NCBI GenBank assembly: GCA_050789445.1
Contig: JAILXR010000001.1
Location: 1,488,001-1,552,000 of the forward strand
Source of the DNA: JAWSVE01 sp050789445
Lineage (GTDB): Bacteria > Pseudomonadota > Gammaproteobacteria > Pseudomonadales > Cellvibrionaceae
Direction of reading: 5' to 3'
DNA length: 64,000 nt
The notes below the pieces were generated by a model. It was given only the letters and a program-made list of their open reading frames with translations. It did not search any database and was not told the DNA's origin. Positions 28,834 through 38,441 of the stretch are shown in pieces. A program made the translations under genes and the position numbers. Within the stretch, counting starts at the first letter, position 1; every line of letters starts with the position of its first letter.

Positions 28834-29742
28834 ATGTCTCACGGAGCTAACTCGTTAAAAAGTATTTTATTCGCGCTTGTTGCTAATAGCGCTATTGCAG
28901 TCGCCAAGATGGTAGCAGCAATGATCACTGGTTCTGGCGCAATGCTTGCCGAATCCATCCATTCATTTGCAGATGCCGGTAATCAAGCGCTATTAATATT
29001 AGGATTAAAAAGAGCGAAAAGACCACCGTCTGAAGATTATCCGCTCGGTTACGGAAAATCGATTTATTTTTGGTCTTTTATTGTCGCGATAATCTTATTT
29101 AGCTTAGGCGGTTTATTTTCTCTTTATGAGGGCTGGCATAAATTTAATCACCCAGAACCCCTAACAAGCCCATGGATAGCAATCGGTGTTTTAATCTTTG
29201 CTATCGTTGCAGAAGGCATTTCGATGTGGGGTTGTTTACGTGAAGTGAATAAAGTACTCGGCGGTCGTTCTTATTGGAAATGGTTCAGAGAAAGCCGACA
29301 AAGTGAATTACTCGTTGTATTCGGAGAGGATCTAGCCGCATTAATAGGATTAGTTTTTGCTCTATGCGCTATTGGCGTTTCTGTTGCGACGGGAAATCCA
29401 ATCTACGATGCGATAGGTACGCTTATTATTGGCGCTCTACTTTTAATCATTGCTGTACTCATCGGCAACGAAGTTCGCGCATTACTAATTGGGCAGAGTG
29501 CAGACCCGCTTGAAAGAAAACAAATGAATGATTGGCTAAACCAACGTGAAGAAGTCGAAAGTATCTTTAACCTACTCACGATGCAAATGGGTAATGATAT
29601 TTTAGTGGCCGTTAAAGCAAAAATGAAATCAACCGGAACTGAAGAGGGAATGATCGAGGCTATCAATCGGGTAGAGGCTGAGTTTAAACAGAACTTCCCT
29701 AACACCATGTGGCTTTTTTTCGAACCTGATAATGCTGATTGA
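28834..29742 (+). CDS. Cation diffusion facilitator family transporter
   Basis: A 302-residue inner-membrane protein with about six membrane helices and a cytoplasmic C-terminal domain. ESIHSFADAGNQ in the second helix carries the metal-binding HxxxD pair (His43, Asp47), and YPLGYGKSIYFWSF is the conserved loop that follows. The fifth helix has GEDLAALIG. The pattern is that of the subgroup related to mammalian ZNT9. It probably exports zinc or another divalent cation in exchange for protons. AGAGG lies five bases before the ATG. A strong terminator follows. Confidence 0.9.
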   Translation: MSHGANSLKSILFALVANSAIAVAKMVAAMITGSGAMLAESIHSFADAGNQALLILGLKRAKRPPSEDYPLGYGKSIYFWSFIVAIILFSLGGLFSLYEGWHKFNHPEPLTSPWIAIGVLIFAIVAEGISMWGCLREVNKVLGGRSYWKWFRESRQSELLVVFGEDLAALIGLVFALCAIGVSVATGNPIYDAIGTLIIGALLLIIAVLIGNEVRALLIGQSADPLERKQMNDWLNQREEVESIFNLLTMQMGNDILVAVKAKMKSTGTEEGMIEAINRVEAEFKQNFPNTMWLFFEPDNAD

Positions 29743-29772
29743 TGATTTGGTCAAAATTAGTGTCAACCCAAT

Positions 29773-29810
29773 AAAAAAGCCGAGATCACATCAATGATCT
29801 CGGCTTTTTT
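29773..29810. terminator. Bidirectional rho-independent terminator
   Basis: GCCGAGATCA pairs with TGATCTCGGC around a six-base loop, with A and T tracts on the outer sides. It separates the convergent CDF transporter and copper-monooxygenase genes. Confidence 0.9.
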
Positions 29811-29837
29811 ATTGTTCTTAATTTAAAGTGTTGCTTT

Positions 29838-31553
29838 TTAGTTAGTAGGCTTAGCTGAATGATACGACCAATAACCAATAAACATCTCATCCCAACTTTG
29901 TAAGCCAAATGTTAATTCTTTACTCGGATCAGGATTTGCAGGATTATATTCGGAATTATCGAAAGCACCCGTCACATGTACCTTTGTACCAGCCGGTAAA
30001 TTCACGGGCTTATCCAACTGATAAGTAGGCTGCCAAGCATAACTATAGTTAGGAACATTTAATAAATCTTTTTTAGTGCCATCAGGAAACTCAGCTGTAA
30101 AACGCATGTATCGACCACGAAAATGCATATGCGCTCTCAATCCATGAACAACAACATCTTCTTCAAACACATATTCCGCATTCGCTTTATGCTCTATCGA
30201 ATGGGGAGGAATTTTGAATCGTCCCGACACAGATCTATTTAAATATTCAAACTTCGGCGGCTTATCATGGAAATACAAACCTAAGATTGTCGCATCGCTA
30301 GTGGCCTTTCCGTTAGTCGTATAATGCAATTGCATTGATAACTTATGGCCTTTGGGAATGAAAACACCAGTCCCTTCAGGGAACGTCATCGCATCAATTT
30401 TACCGGGTGCGTAGCCTTCTAAAAACCGTCGTGCTATGGAGTTATTGCCACCTTCTCCACCATCAAAATCTTCTTTAGGAGCCGTTACATAAGCGAGCAA
30501 ATGATGCAGGACCGTTGAATCACCGGGAATAAATTGAACGGCCTTTACCCACTTGTCTTCGTCAAACGACAACTCAACGTCTGAATTAATATACTCAATA
30601 ACGCCTGTAGCAGGTATCTCATTCACTGGCGCTTTAACAATATAATCAGGCTCGCCTAGTTGCCACTCTCGAAGACCAGCCCACTCCATACCTTCTAATG
30701 GATCCTGCTTCCATTCCCCTCGCGGAGAACCTGCATCAATCCAATGCACCAAGGTCTGTAAATCTTTTGTATCAATATACCGAGCATTATTAAAGTGACC
30801 AACATTAGGATCAACTTGAGTAGGCGGCATACGTTTTGTCAGAAGTGTTTCGCGAATCATAGGTGACCAGCCTTTTAACATCATATAGCTATCCATCGCG
30901 AATGGACCTATACCGCCTACATGATGACACTCAGCGCAATTTTCTTTAATGATCGGAGCAACATCGCTTACGTAATCAGGCGCATTCTTTTTATGAGCTT
31001 TACGACTGGCAAACTCGATATCACAGCCTTTTGATTTCTCTATAACTGCATCAACTTTTTCATTTTTCTCTACATTTTGCAAAGCTGTTTTAATCGAGCC
31101 ATTAATAGGGCCACGATAAAGTAAATTAAAACTCTCGGGATCGAGAACAACCATCTCCCCTACTTTTGAAACAGATAAGGTTTCAGCTACTAACTGACTT
31201 TCATCCAAAAGAACCGGAACAGTGCTATCACTTTTTTCTCTCGATGATTTAACACCAGAAGAATCCAACATTAAGAAAGCAATTTCTTTAGGTTCCCACT
31301 CGTTTTTTAATTGATTGAATTGCTCAACCGTTTCTTTTTCAGAAAATTTTGATGATTCGCACTTCTCACCTTGAGTTAAAAGCACAACTGCTTTTTTATG
31401 TCGATAACGGCTTAACTGATGAATTTTTCCTGCTTCGTCTACCAGTGCAAAATCGCCTACACGAACAGAATCGGCCAAACTGGTTAGTGAGAATGAACTT
31501 AAAAACAAGGATGCTCCCAGAAGTCCGACTAATTTGCCCTTTAATATATTCAT
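29838..31553 (-). CDS. Secreted redoxin / cytochrome c / copper type II monooxygenase fusion protein
   Basis: A 571-residue exported protein. A signal peptide (1-28) is followed by a redoxin-like domain (about 30-165, with CxxS at Cys65 instead of CxxC). A class I cytochrome c-like segment (about 190-275) has C206xxCH and a possible axial Met242. The C-terminal part resembles peptidylglycine alpha-hydroxylating and dopamine beta-monooxygenases: HH at 350-351, His410, HxH at 475-477 and Met557, in the order and spacing of the CuH and CuM ligands. A periplasmic copper enzyme that receives electrons through its own heme is a reasonable inference. The substrate is unknown. It is a single-gene unit. 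Confidence 0.85.
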   Translation of the reverse strand: MNILKGKLVGLLGASLFLSSFSLTSLADSVRVGDFALVDEAGKIHQLSRYRHKKAVVLLTQGEKCESSKFSEKETVEQFNQLKNEWEPKEIAFLMLDSSGVKSSREKSDSTVPVLLDESQLVAETLSVSKVGEMVVLDPESFNLLYRGPINGSIKTALQNVEKNEKVDAVIEKSKGCDIEFASRKAHKKNAPDYVSDVAPIIKENCAECHHVGGIGPFAMDSYMMLKGWSPMIRETLLTKRMPPTQVDPNVGHFNNARYIDTKDLQTLVHWIDAGSPRGEWKQDPLEGMEWAGLREWQLGEPDYIVKAPVNEIPATGVIEYINSDVELSFDEDKWVKAVQFIPGDSTVLHHLLAYVTAPKEDFDGGEGGNNSIARRFLEGYAPGKIDAMTFPEGTGVFIPKGHKLSMQLHYTTNGKATSDATILGLYFHDKPPKFEYLNRSVSGRFKIPPHSIEHKANAEYVFEEDVVVHGLRAHMHFRGRYMRFTAEFPDGTKKDLLNVPNYSYAWQPTYQLDKPVNLPAGTKVHVTGAFDNSEYNPANPDPSKELTFGLQSWDEMFIGYWSYHSAKPTN

Positions 31554-31975
31554 AACACTAAAACCCCAATAACTAAAAAGTCATCTTATAAAAAAATACT
31601 TGATGGAAGTCTAAACAAGAAATGAAAAGACAACATAAAAAATGGTAACTAAACGATGAACGTCTAATCAATCGGATGAAGACTAAACCCTTGAGAAACT
31701 TACGAGCTATACCTATTACCCATCTTTACATATGTAGACAATTAGTAATATTTACAAACAAATAAATAAACAACAAGGAAAGAGAATTTTCGAAGATATA
31801 TCAAGAAGATACAGAGTTGATACCCCTCATTCTATATTGTGAGGGTGCTATAAAATAAACAGTTAAAGCTAGGTTTTTTTAGGATGTAATCAACGCATTA
31901 TTATCATTAGAAACGCGCCAACGAGAGAGATGATTAAAAAAACAATCTAATAGGTTATGTTGATATAAGTTATCT
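31554..31975. other. Gene-free AT-rich stretch
   Basis: About 420 bases with stops in all frames. A weak inverted repeat CCCTCA/TGAGGG lies near 31820-31843. I see no gene or structured RNA that I can support. Confidence 0.4.
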
Positions 31976-32371
31976 TTAAAGTGCTAAAGTAGGCACGTCA
32001 TTAGACAAGCCGTTCAATACTAAATCCGAGTTAGGGTTTTCTGGTATTGGCTCATCTATAAACTGATCTGCAAAAACAAAATCACACCACGCGACACGAA
32101 TAAAATCGCCATCCTTCAAGCGTATAGCTCCAGATACTTGCTTGCCGTTCACAAAAGTACCATTAGTACTGTTCAGGTCTTCTAAATAATATTCTTTTCG
32201 GTTTCGACAATATGAGTTGAGATCGATAGAGATCAAAGCATGTGTACCACTGACGGTATCATCGACTATTTGAATATAATTTTTATCTAAACGCCCCAAC
32301 GTAAAACCGCTTTCATCAACATCAAAGCGATTAGCTTCTTCTCCATCGACCATATGAATTAACATTGCCAT
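31976..32371 (-). CDS. Small FHA domain protein
   Basis: A 131-residue protein that is almost entirely one forkhead-associated domain. The phosphothreonine-binding residues are visible in FTLGR (about residue 26), SGTHALI (about 41) and LNSTNGTFVNG (about 66-76). There is no signal peptide. Such a free-standing FHA domain would bind phosphothreonine proteins, but no Ser/Thr kinase, phosphatase or type VI secretion gene lies nearby in this window. A G-rich ribosome-site-like GGGG lies before the ATG. It is isolated in a 1.5 kb gene-poor region. Confidence 0.85.
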   Translation of the reverse strand: MAMLIHMVDGEEANRFDVDESGFTLGRLDKNYIQIVDDTVSGTHALISIDLNSYCRNRKEYYLEDLNSTNGTFVNGKQVSGAIRLKDGDFIRVAWCDFVFADQFIDEPIPENPNSDLVLNGLSNDVPTLAL

Positions 32372-33107
32372 TTTTTGCCCCGTTTCTTCTGCTTGTCCCC
32401 AAGTCAGATCGCACTTGAGCTATGTGCCCTTAAGCAAAAAAACAATTGCTAAATAGGACACACCATCAAACACGCTACCGACAAATATGAATTTATTATT
32501 CTTCTTTTATCATTAAGCATTAATCAGAATGAAAACTTCTAAATCGCAGCTAACATAAATCAATTCAATGAATCAGATGATAACTGCGTTTGTCGTAAGC
32601 AAATGTGAACTCGGTCGAAATAGTTTTGTTAAGGCTCTAGCAAATTTTCTAAATATGCACTCAATCACACCATTCAAGTAGTCATAGCCCTAAAAGCTTA
32701 TCATCGTATAATTTGATGGGGGAGAAAGAGCTTAAGTTTTCACTTCATTAACGTAGTAAAGAACCATATTATTTTTTATTAAAAAAGTGGATGTTTAAGA
32801 GGTCAATTTGGCTAAACAATCAAAACTCCAAGCATTAGCTCATTAATCTATCGTTTTTAATTACGCTACGCTCTTCATCAAAATACAACTGATCATCCAC
32901 TGAAATAAAAGAGAAATTATCATCTCATAATTCAGTTAAGATCTCTTTAATAAAATTCTCCTCCCACTTTTATTTATGATGCCTTATTAAGGCAGTCGAA
33001 CAAATAAAATTTAACTTTCCTTATTAATACCTTCTTATATCACTACGACTTGCGAAGGTATTTAGAAAATATAACCATAACGTCACAACAAATGAGATAC
33101 CCACCTA
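32372..33107. other. Long gene-free region
   Basis: About 735 AT-rich bases lie between the FHA gene and the acyltransferase gene. Stops occur in every frame and I find no tRNA, ORF or repeat array. The only structures noticed are a short hairpin TGCCTT/AAGGCA near 32980 and the inverted repeat at 33026-33062. Confidence 0.45.
33026..33062 (-). repeat. Inverted repeat downstream of the acyltransferase gene
   Basis: AATACCTTC and GAAGGTATT form a perfect nine-base stem with a 19-base loop, about 45 bases after the stop of the acyltransferase gene. There is no clean T tract, so it may be an RNA 3'-end stabiliser or weak terminator. Confidence 0.45.
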
Positions 33108-34973
33108 TTACTCTGCAACTAACTCTTTGATTGCATTACCATAATGAATAGCACCATATATTGTGAGGTGGTATCCATCTTGCGTTTTCAAATGCCCCTC
33201 GTGATCAAAAATTTTGCACATAGGCGGCGGTTCTTCACACATGAGCTTTTCAACGTTTATAAACTTATCCTTTCCAACTTTACTCATCATATCATTATTT
33301 AATTTGATAGGAGAGGCATCTAACTTTTCGACAATCTCAGCGCGCTCTGATGCGTCTAAACCAAGATATTTTTTAGGCGCAAAATTCGGAAAATCTTTTC
33401 GCCCAAAAATAACTATTTTCGCGGACGATAGCTTATGAAAGTTATTTAAGCTTTTAGGTAATAACTCAACCTGCCAATCTTTCCAAGAGCTAGCTAACCA
33501 CACTTCGTCAGCTGCCGTTAAATCTTTCTTTAAAGAATTATTTTCCATCAAAGAACTTCCAATGCATAGGTTATTGTTACGCAAAGAAATAAAATCAGCT
33601 TTTTCTTCATAGGGCAAAAATAAATTCCCACAAACTGCATCTATATGAACAACTTTCAAAGACATATCATTAATTATCCCTGACTCATAAATAGCGTTAA
33701 CAAGATCTTGGGCATAACTATCACCAATCAATAAAATATTCTTCGTATTTTCATCTTCATCCCATCCAGCTCCCGTTTCTTTTAATGCATTGAATCGACG
33801 AACGACATAGTTAGGATCGTCAGAAAGTTCATCTAAGTATGCTCTATCGGATGGAGTAAATCGGAAGGATTTAAACCCATCTGTCGACTGTCCAAACACC
33901 CCAAACAAGATAAACGCTGCACCAACTAAACTCGAAAGGAGAAATATTGTTTGGCGCTTCAAAAAGTTTTTATTTCTAAACGGTCCTTCAATGAACCGCC
34001 AACTTCCATAAGCGAGAACAATAGAAGTAGCGCTAAGAACAAGCATTAAAGTCACACTTGGATCGTCTACAAGTTGTATTCGCGCAAATGCAAACAATGG
34101 CTGATGCCACAAATAAGCCGAATAACTAATCAATCCTATACCGACAAACGCTTTCGAACCCAGCAGCCTCGCTGCAAACGTTTCTTTTTCAGCAAACAGC
34201 ACCAATAACACAACACCACAAACTGGAACCAATGCAAACACACTCGGGAATGGTGTGCCTTCATCGTAAGCAAACACTGCAAATATGAGTGCAAACAAGC
34301 CAAGTAACGATAAGATATTGTTAGATTGCACGCCGCGTTTTTGTACGACAAATGCAGCTATAGAGCCCGCAAATAACTCCCAAGCACGTGTAGGCGCCAA
34401 GAAGAAGTTTGCTCCAGAATTATTTCTCCAACCCCATTCACTCGCGGCCAGGCTAATTGCCGCAAACACTACAATCATCCAAAATACTTTATTCTTTCCA
34501 AAGTATCGCCAAGCTAGTATTAGAAATACTGGGAACAAAAGATAGTATTGCTCCTCTACCGCCAAGCTCCATGTGTGCAACAAAGGATTTTCTTCAGCTT
34601 CAGGACCAAAGTAACCGCTTTGGCGCCAGAATAAAATATTTGATACGAACAAGCTGACAGCAATAAGACCTTGTGAAAAATCCTTCATTTGAATGGGCAA
34701 CATCCACATCCAGGCAAACGGGATACATAGAATCATTACCAAAAATAGTGCTGGTAGTATCCTGCGCGCACGTCGTTCGTAGAAGTTAAGGATGCTAAAG
34801 CGATTGCGTTCAATGTCTTCGATAAGAATTGTCGTGATGAGATATCCGCTAATAACAAAGAATATGTCAACACCTACAAAACCTCCGCTGAATAATTCAA
34901 ATCCAGCGTGAAATAAAATTACTGGAACAACAGCGAGGGCTCGCAAGCCATCTATTTCGGCGCGATATTTCAC
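33108..34973 (-). CDS. Acyltransferase 3 family O-acyltransferase with C-terminal SGNH domain (OafA/YrhL type)
   Basis: A 621-residue membrane protein. The N-terminal acyltransferase-3 domain (about 1-360, roughly ten helices) begins YRAEIDGLRALAVVPVILFHAG and contains GGFVGVDIFFVISGYL; these motifs include the conserved DGLRA and FFVISG residues. The C-terminal part (about 400-621) is SGNH-hydrolase-like, with LLIGDSYAQD holding the likely catalytic serine and a final GYHLTIYGAIHYG with the histidine. Such proteins add acetyl groups to surface polysaccharides or peptidoglycan. I use the GTG at 34973, preceded by AAGGA; an upstream TTG at 35003 is also in frame. Confidence 0.9.
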   Translation of the reverse strand: MKYRAEIDGLRALAVVPVILFHAGFELFSGGFVGVDIFFVISGYLITTILIEDIERNRFSILNFYERRARRILPALFLVMILCIPFAWMWMLPIQMKDFSQGLIAVSLFVSNILFWRQSGYFGPEAEENPLLHTWSLAVEEQYYLLFPVFLILAWRYFGKNKVFWMIVVFAAISLAASEWGWRNNSGANFFLAPTRAWELFAGSIAAFVVQKRGVQSNNILSLLGLFALIFAVFAYDEGTPFPSVFALVPVCGVVLLVLFAEKETFAARLLGSKAFVGIGLISYSAYLWHQPLFAFARIQLVDDPSVTLMLVLSATSIVLAYGSWRFIEGPFRNKNFLKRQTIFLLSSLVGAAFILFGVFGQSTDGFKSFRFTPSDRAYLDELSDDPNYVVRRFNALKETGAGWDEDENTKNILLIGDSYAQDLVNAIYESGIINDMSLKVVHIDAVCGNLFLPYEEKADFISLRNNNLCIGSSLMENNSLKKDLTAADEVWLASSWKDWQVELLPKSLNNFHKLSSAKIVIFGRKDFPNFAPKKYLGLDASERAEIVEKLDASPIKLNNDMMSKVGKDKFINVEKLMCEEPPPMCKIFDHEGHLKTQDGYHLTIYGAIHYGNAIKELVAE

Positions 34974-35119
34974 AACAAGAATCCTTCTAGAAATGTTTGT
35001 CAATCTATAATCAATACGTGGTACTGAACTATTTTTGCGGAGTAAGCTTTATATAATGGCGAAAACTATACTCAAGTTTTGTGTAAGTCGTAAAACATTC
35101 AAATAATGATAAAAAACAA

Positions 35120-36700
35120 CTATTCCCATTCAATTGTCGCAGGCGGCTTACTCGATACGTCGTAAGTAACGCGAGACACACCTTCGATTTCATTAATAAT
35201 TCTATTCGATACCTTCTCTAATAACTCATAAGGAAGATGAGCCCAACGCGCTGTCATAAAATCAATGGTTTCAACGGCACGTAATGCAATAACCCAAGCG
35301 TATCGACGAGCATCGCCTACAACGCCAACAGATTTTTGTGGGATAAAAACTGCGAATGCTTGGCTGGTTTTTTGATACCAATCTGCTTTGTGCAATTCTT
35401 CAAGAAAAATCGCGTCAGCTTCTCTTAAAATATCAGCGTATTCTTTTTTCACTTCGCCAAGAATACGAACACCTAAACCTGGGCCTGGGAATGGATGCCG
35501 ATAAACCATGTCGTAAGGCAAACCTAACTCCAAGCCAATTTTTCGAACTTCATCTTTAAACAATTCTCGAAGAGGCTCTACCAATTTTAATTTCATGTGA
35601 TCGGGTAAACCGCCAACATTATGATGTGATTTAATCACATGAGCTTTACCGGTTTTTGCCGCCGCAGACTCAATCACATCTGGATAGATCGTCCCCTGCG
35701 CAAGCCATTGTACGTTATCGATCTTTGAAGACTCTTCATCAAAAATATCAATGAACGTATTGCCAATAATTTTTCTTTTTTGTTCAGGGTCTTCCACACC
35801 TGCCAATTTATTTAAAAATTGATCTTGCGCATTTGCGCGAATGACTTTGACACCCATGTTTTTTGCAAACATGTCCATGACTTGATCGCCTTCGTCTTTT
35901 CGAAGTAATCCATTATCGACAAAAACGCAGGTTAATTGAGCACCAATAGCTTTGTGTAAAAGTGCTGCAACCACAGATGAATCAACACCACCGGACAAAC
36001 CAAGTAACACATGATCGGTACCGACTTCTTTTTTGACGCTGGCAATAGCGTCTTCAACAATATTTGCCGCCGTCCAATTTTTTTCGCAGCCACAAATATC
36101 GACGATGAAGTGTTCGTATATTCGCATACCTTGTGTGGTATGTGTCACTTCGGGATGAAATTGAACACCGTAAAAATTCTTTTCTTCATTCGCCATAGAA
36201 GCAATAGGACAACTTTCTGTTGAAGCTGTAATATCAAAACCATTGGGCAACTGAGACACTTTATCACCATGACTCATCCAAACATCCAGTAAAGCTTTTC
36301 CATCGCCGTTAACATGATCTTTTACATCTTTAATCAAGCTAGAGGTATTCTCTATCACAACTTGGGCATAGCCAAACTCACGCTGATTGGATGCTTGAAC
36401 TTTCCCGCCTAATTGTTCGGCCATGGTTTGCATGCCGTAACAAATACCTAATACTGGAACACCTAAAGTGAAAACAATATCTGGTGCTCTTGGAGAAGCC
36501 ACTCCCTCAGTTACAGATTCAGGTCCGCCCGCTAAGATAATACCGTTGGGATTAAACGCTTTAATATCTTCATCAGATACATCAAATGCGCGAATCTCTG
36601 AATAGACACCTATCTCACGAATCCGGCGAGCGATTAATTGGGTGTATTGAGAACCAAAATCTAAAATTAAAATGGAATGGGAATGAATGTTTTGAGTCAT
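35120..36700 (-). CDS. guaA: GMP synthase (glutamine-hydrolysing)
   Basis: A 526-residue enzyme converting XMP to GMP with glutamine and ATP. The N-terminal class I amidotransferase has ILDFGSQYTQLIARR, ILAGGPESV and the nucleophile in GICYGMQ, with His and Glu in FHPEVTHT. The ATP pyrophosphatase domain has LSGGVDSSV, and the C-terminal dimerisation domain ends in PPATIEWE, as in the family. It is downstream of guaB on the same strand, 160 bases away, with a hairpin between them. Confidence 0.98.
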   Translation of the reverse strand: MTQNIHSHSILILDFGSQYTQLIARRIREIGVYSEIRAFDVSDEDIKAFNPNGIILAGGPESVTEGVASPRAPDIVFTLGVPVLGICYGMQTMAEQLGGKVQASNQREFGYAQVVIENTSSLIKDVKDHVNGDGKALLDVWMSHGDKVSQLPNGFDITASTESCPIASMANEEKNFYGVQFHPEVTHTTQGMRIYEHFIVDICGCEKNWTAANIVEDAIASVKKEVGTDHVLLGLSGGVDSSVVAALLHKAIGAQLTCVFVDNGLLRKDEGDQVMDMFAKNMGVKVIRANAQDQFLNKLAGVEDPEQKRKIIGNTFIDIFDEESSKIDNVQWLAQGTIYPDVIESAAAKTGKAHVIKSHHNVGGLPDHMKLKLVEPLRELFKDEVRKIGLELGLPYDMVYRHPFPGPGLGVRILGEVKKEYADILREADAIFLEELHKADWYQKTSQAFAVFIPQKSVGVVGDARRYAWVIALRAVETIDFMTARWAHLPYELLEKVSNRIINEIEGVSRVTYDVSSKPPATIEWE

Positions 36701-36800
36701 AGTTTTAAGTACTTTAGAAATAAAGGTAATAAATAAACGCGGAAAATAAAATGGTTACGAAAACATTTTAACGAAAAAAATTAAAATCAAACGTTAAAAC

Positions 36801-36829
36801 AAAAAACGGGGCGTTTAAAACCCCGTTTT
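36801..36829 (-). terminator. Hairpin terminator between guaB and guaA
   Basis: AAAACGGGG and CCCCGTTTT form a stem with a nine-base loop; on the minus strand it ends in a run of Ts, so it would terminate guaB transcripts. guaA begins about 100 bases further on. Confidence 0.75.
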
Positions 36830-36859
36830 GCTAACTATCATTCATCAAGCAAAAAATGA

Positions 36860-38335
36860 TTACCTACCAGAGATTGGATAGTTAGGTGCTTCTTTTGTAA
36901 TTTGCACATCGTGTACATGAGATTCACCCATCCCGGCAAAAGTTACCCGGACAAACTCAGGCTTGGTACGCATTGTTTCGATATCTTTTGAACCGGTATA
37001 GCCCATTGCTGAGCGTAAACCACCCATCATTTGATGGACTATAACCGTCAACGGGCCTTTGTAAGGAACTCGCCCCTCAATACCCTCAGGTACTAATTTT
37101 TCAGTCCCTGATTTAATATCTTGAAAATAACGATCAGAAGATCCTTGGGTTTTAGCCATCGCACCTAATGAGCCCATGCCACGATAACTTTTATACGTTC
37201 GACCTTGATAAAGTTCGACTTCGCCCGGAGCTTCTTCCGTTCCTGCAAACATCGAACCCATCATCACACTACTCGCGCCAGCAACAATGGCTTTTGCAAT
37301 ATCACCGGAGTAACGAATTCCACCATCGGCAACAACAGGAACGCCAGTTCCCTCCAAGGCTTCAACGACATCAGCAACAGCACTTATCTGAGGAACGCCA
37401 ACACCACTAACAATGCGAGTAGTACAAATTGATCCAGGACCAATCCCCACTTTCACACCATCAGCACCAGCTTCGACAAGCGCTTTAGCGGCTGCAGCCG
37501 TCGCAATATTCCCACCGATAACCTGAACCTCGGGAAAGTCAGTTTTAATTTTTCTAACACGCTCAATCACATTTTTAGAATGACCATGGGCGGTATCAAC
37601 AACAATTACGTCAACACCCGCTTTCACTAGAGCAGCTACACGATCATCTGTATCAGGGCTTGTACCAACAGAGGCGCCAACACGTAAACGTCCTTCTGGG
37701 TCCTTACAAGCGTTCGGAAATTTTTCCGCTTTGTTAATATCTTTTACTGTGATCAAACCACGTAATTCAAACTCGTCATTGACGACTAATACTTTTTCAA
37801 TTCTATGCTTATGTAATAACCGACGAACCTCATCAGACCCAGCACTCTCGGGCGCTGTTACCAGTTTTTCTTTTGGCGTCATGATACTGGCAACACTGGC
37901 TTTCAAATTCGTTTCGAAACGAACATCACGACCAGTCACTATTCCGACTAGATCTCCGTTCTCAAGTACAGGAACACCAGAAATATTATTAAGCTGAGTC
38001 AAAGAAATAAGATCTTGAATAGTCGCGCTGGCATCAATGGTAATGGGATCTTTAACAACGCCGGCTTCAAATTTTTTGACTGCCCGCACTTCCATGGCTT
38101 GTTCTTCCACGGTCATGCTTTTATGAATAATACCAATACCGCCTTCTTGAGCAATTGCGATTGCAAGGCGTGATTCGGTAACAGTGTCCATAGCAGCGGA
38201 CACGAGGGGAATATTGAGATGAATATCGCGAGTTATCTTGGTCTTCAGAGAGACGTCTCTGCCGATAACATCGGAATGGCCAGGAACGAGTAAAACATCG
38301 TCGAAGGTAAGTGCTTCCTGAGCAATGCGTAGCAT
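36860..38335 (-). CDS. guaB: IMP dehydrogenase
   Basis: A 491-residue enzyme catalysing NAD-dependent oxidation of IMP to XMP, the committed step to GMP. LTFDDVLLVPGHSDV opens the TIM barrel, two CBS modules lie at about 95-205, and the catalytic loop is GPGSICTTRIVSGVGVPQ with the nucleophilic cysteine. DGGIRYSGDIAKA and GSMFAGTEEAPGE are the phosphate-binding blocks. The ATG at 38335 is chosen because AAGGAGG lies six bases upstream; an in-frame TTG at 38341 is less likely. Confidence 0.98.
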   Translation of the reverse strand: MLRIAQEALTFDDVLLVPGHSDVIGRDVSLKTKITRDIHLNIPLVSAAMDTVTESRLAIAIAQEGGIGIIHKSMTVEEQAMEVRAVKKFEAGVVKDPITIDASATIQDLISLTQLNNISGVPVLENGDLVGIVTGRDVRFETNLKASVASIMTPKEKLVTAPESAGSDEVRRLLHKHRIEKVLVVNDEFELRGLITVKDINKAEKFPNACKDPEGRLRVGASVGTSPDTDDRVAALVKAGVDVIVVDTAHGHSKNVIERVRKIKTDFPEVQVIGGNIATAAAAKALVEAGADGVKVGIGPGSICTTRIVSGVGVPQISAVADVVEALEGTGVPVVADGGIRYSGDIAKAIVAGASSVMMGSMFAGTEEAPGEVELYQGRTYKSYRGMGSLGAMAKTQGSSDRYFQDIKSGTEKLVPEGIEGRVPYKGPLTVIVHQMMGGLRSAMGYTGSKDIETMRTKPEFVRVTFAGMGESHVHDVQITKEAPNYPISGR

Positions 38336-38361
38336 GGTCAACCTCCTTAGGTTAACGCGCC

Positions 38362-38367
38362 ATTATA
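38362..38367 (-). promoter_or_regulatory. -10 element of the guaB promoter
   Basis: A perfect TATAAT on the minus strand, 26 bases before the guaB ATG. The matching -35 (TGTCCA at 17-base spacing) is weak, which could suggest dependence on an activator or on sequence around the start. Confidence 0.5.
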
Positions 38368-38441
38368 TCGATGAAAGAAGATTCTGGACAGAGGTTAAAC
38401 AACTATTTTTTTGCTTACCGGAAGGTTTCTGTGTCATCCCA

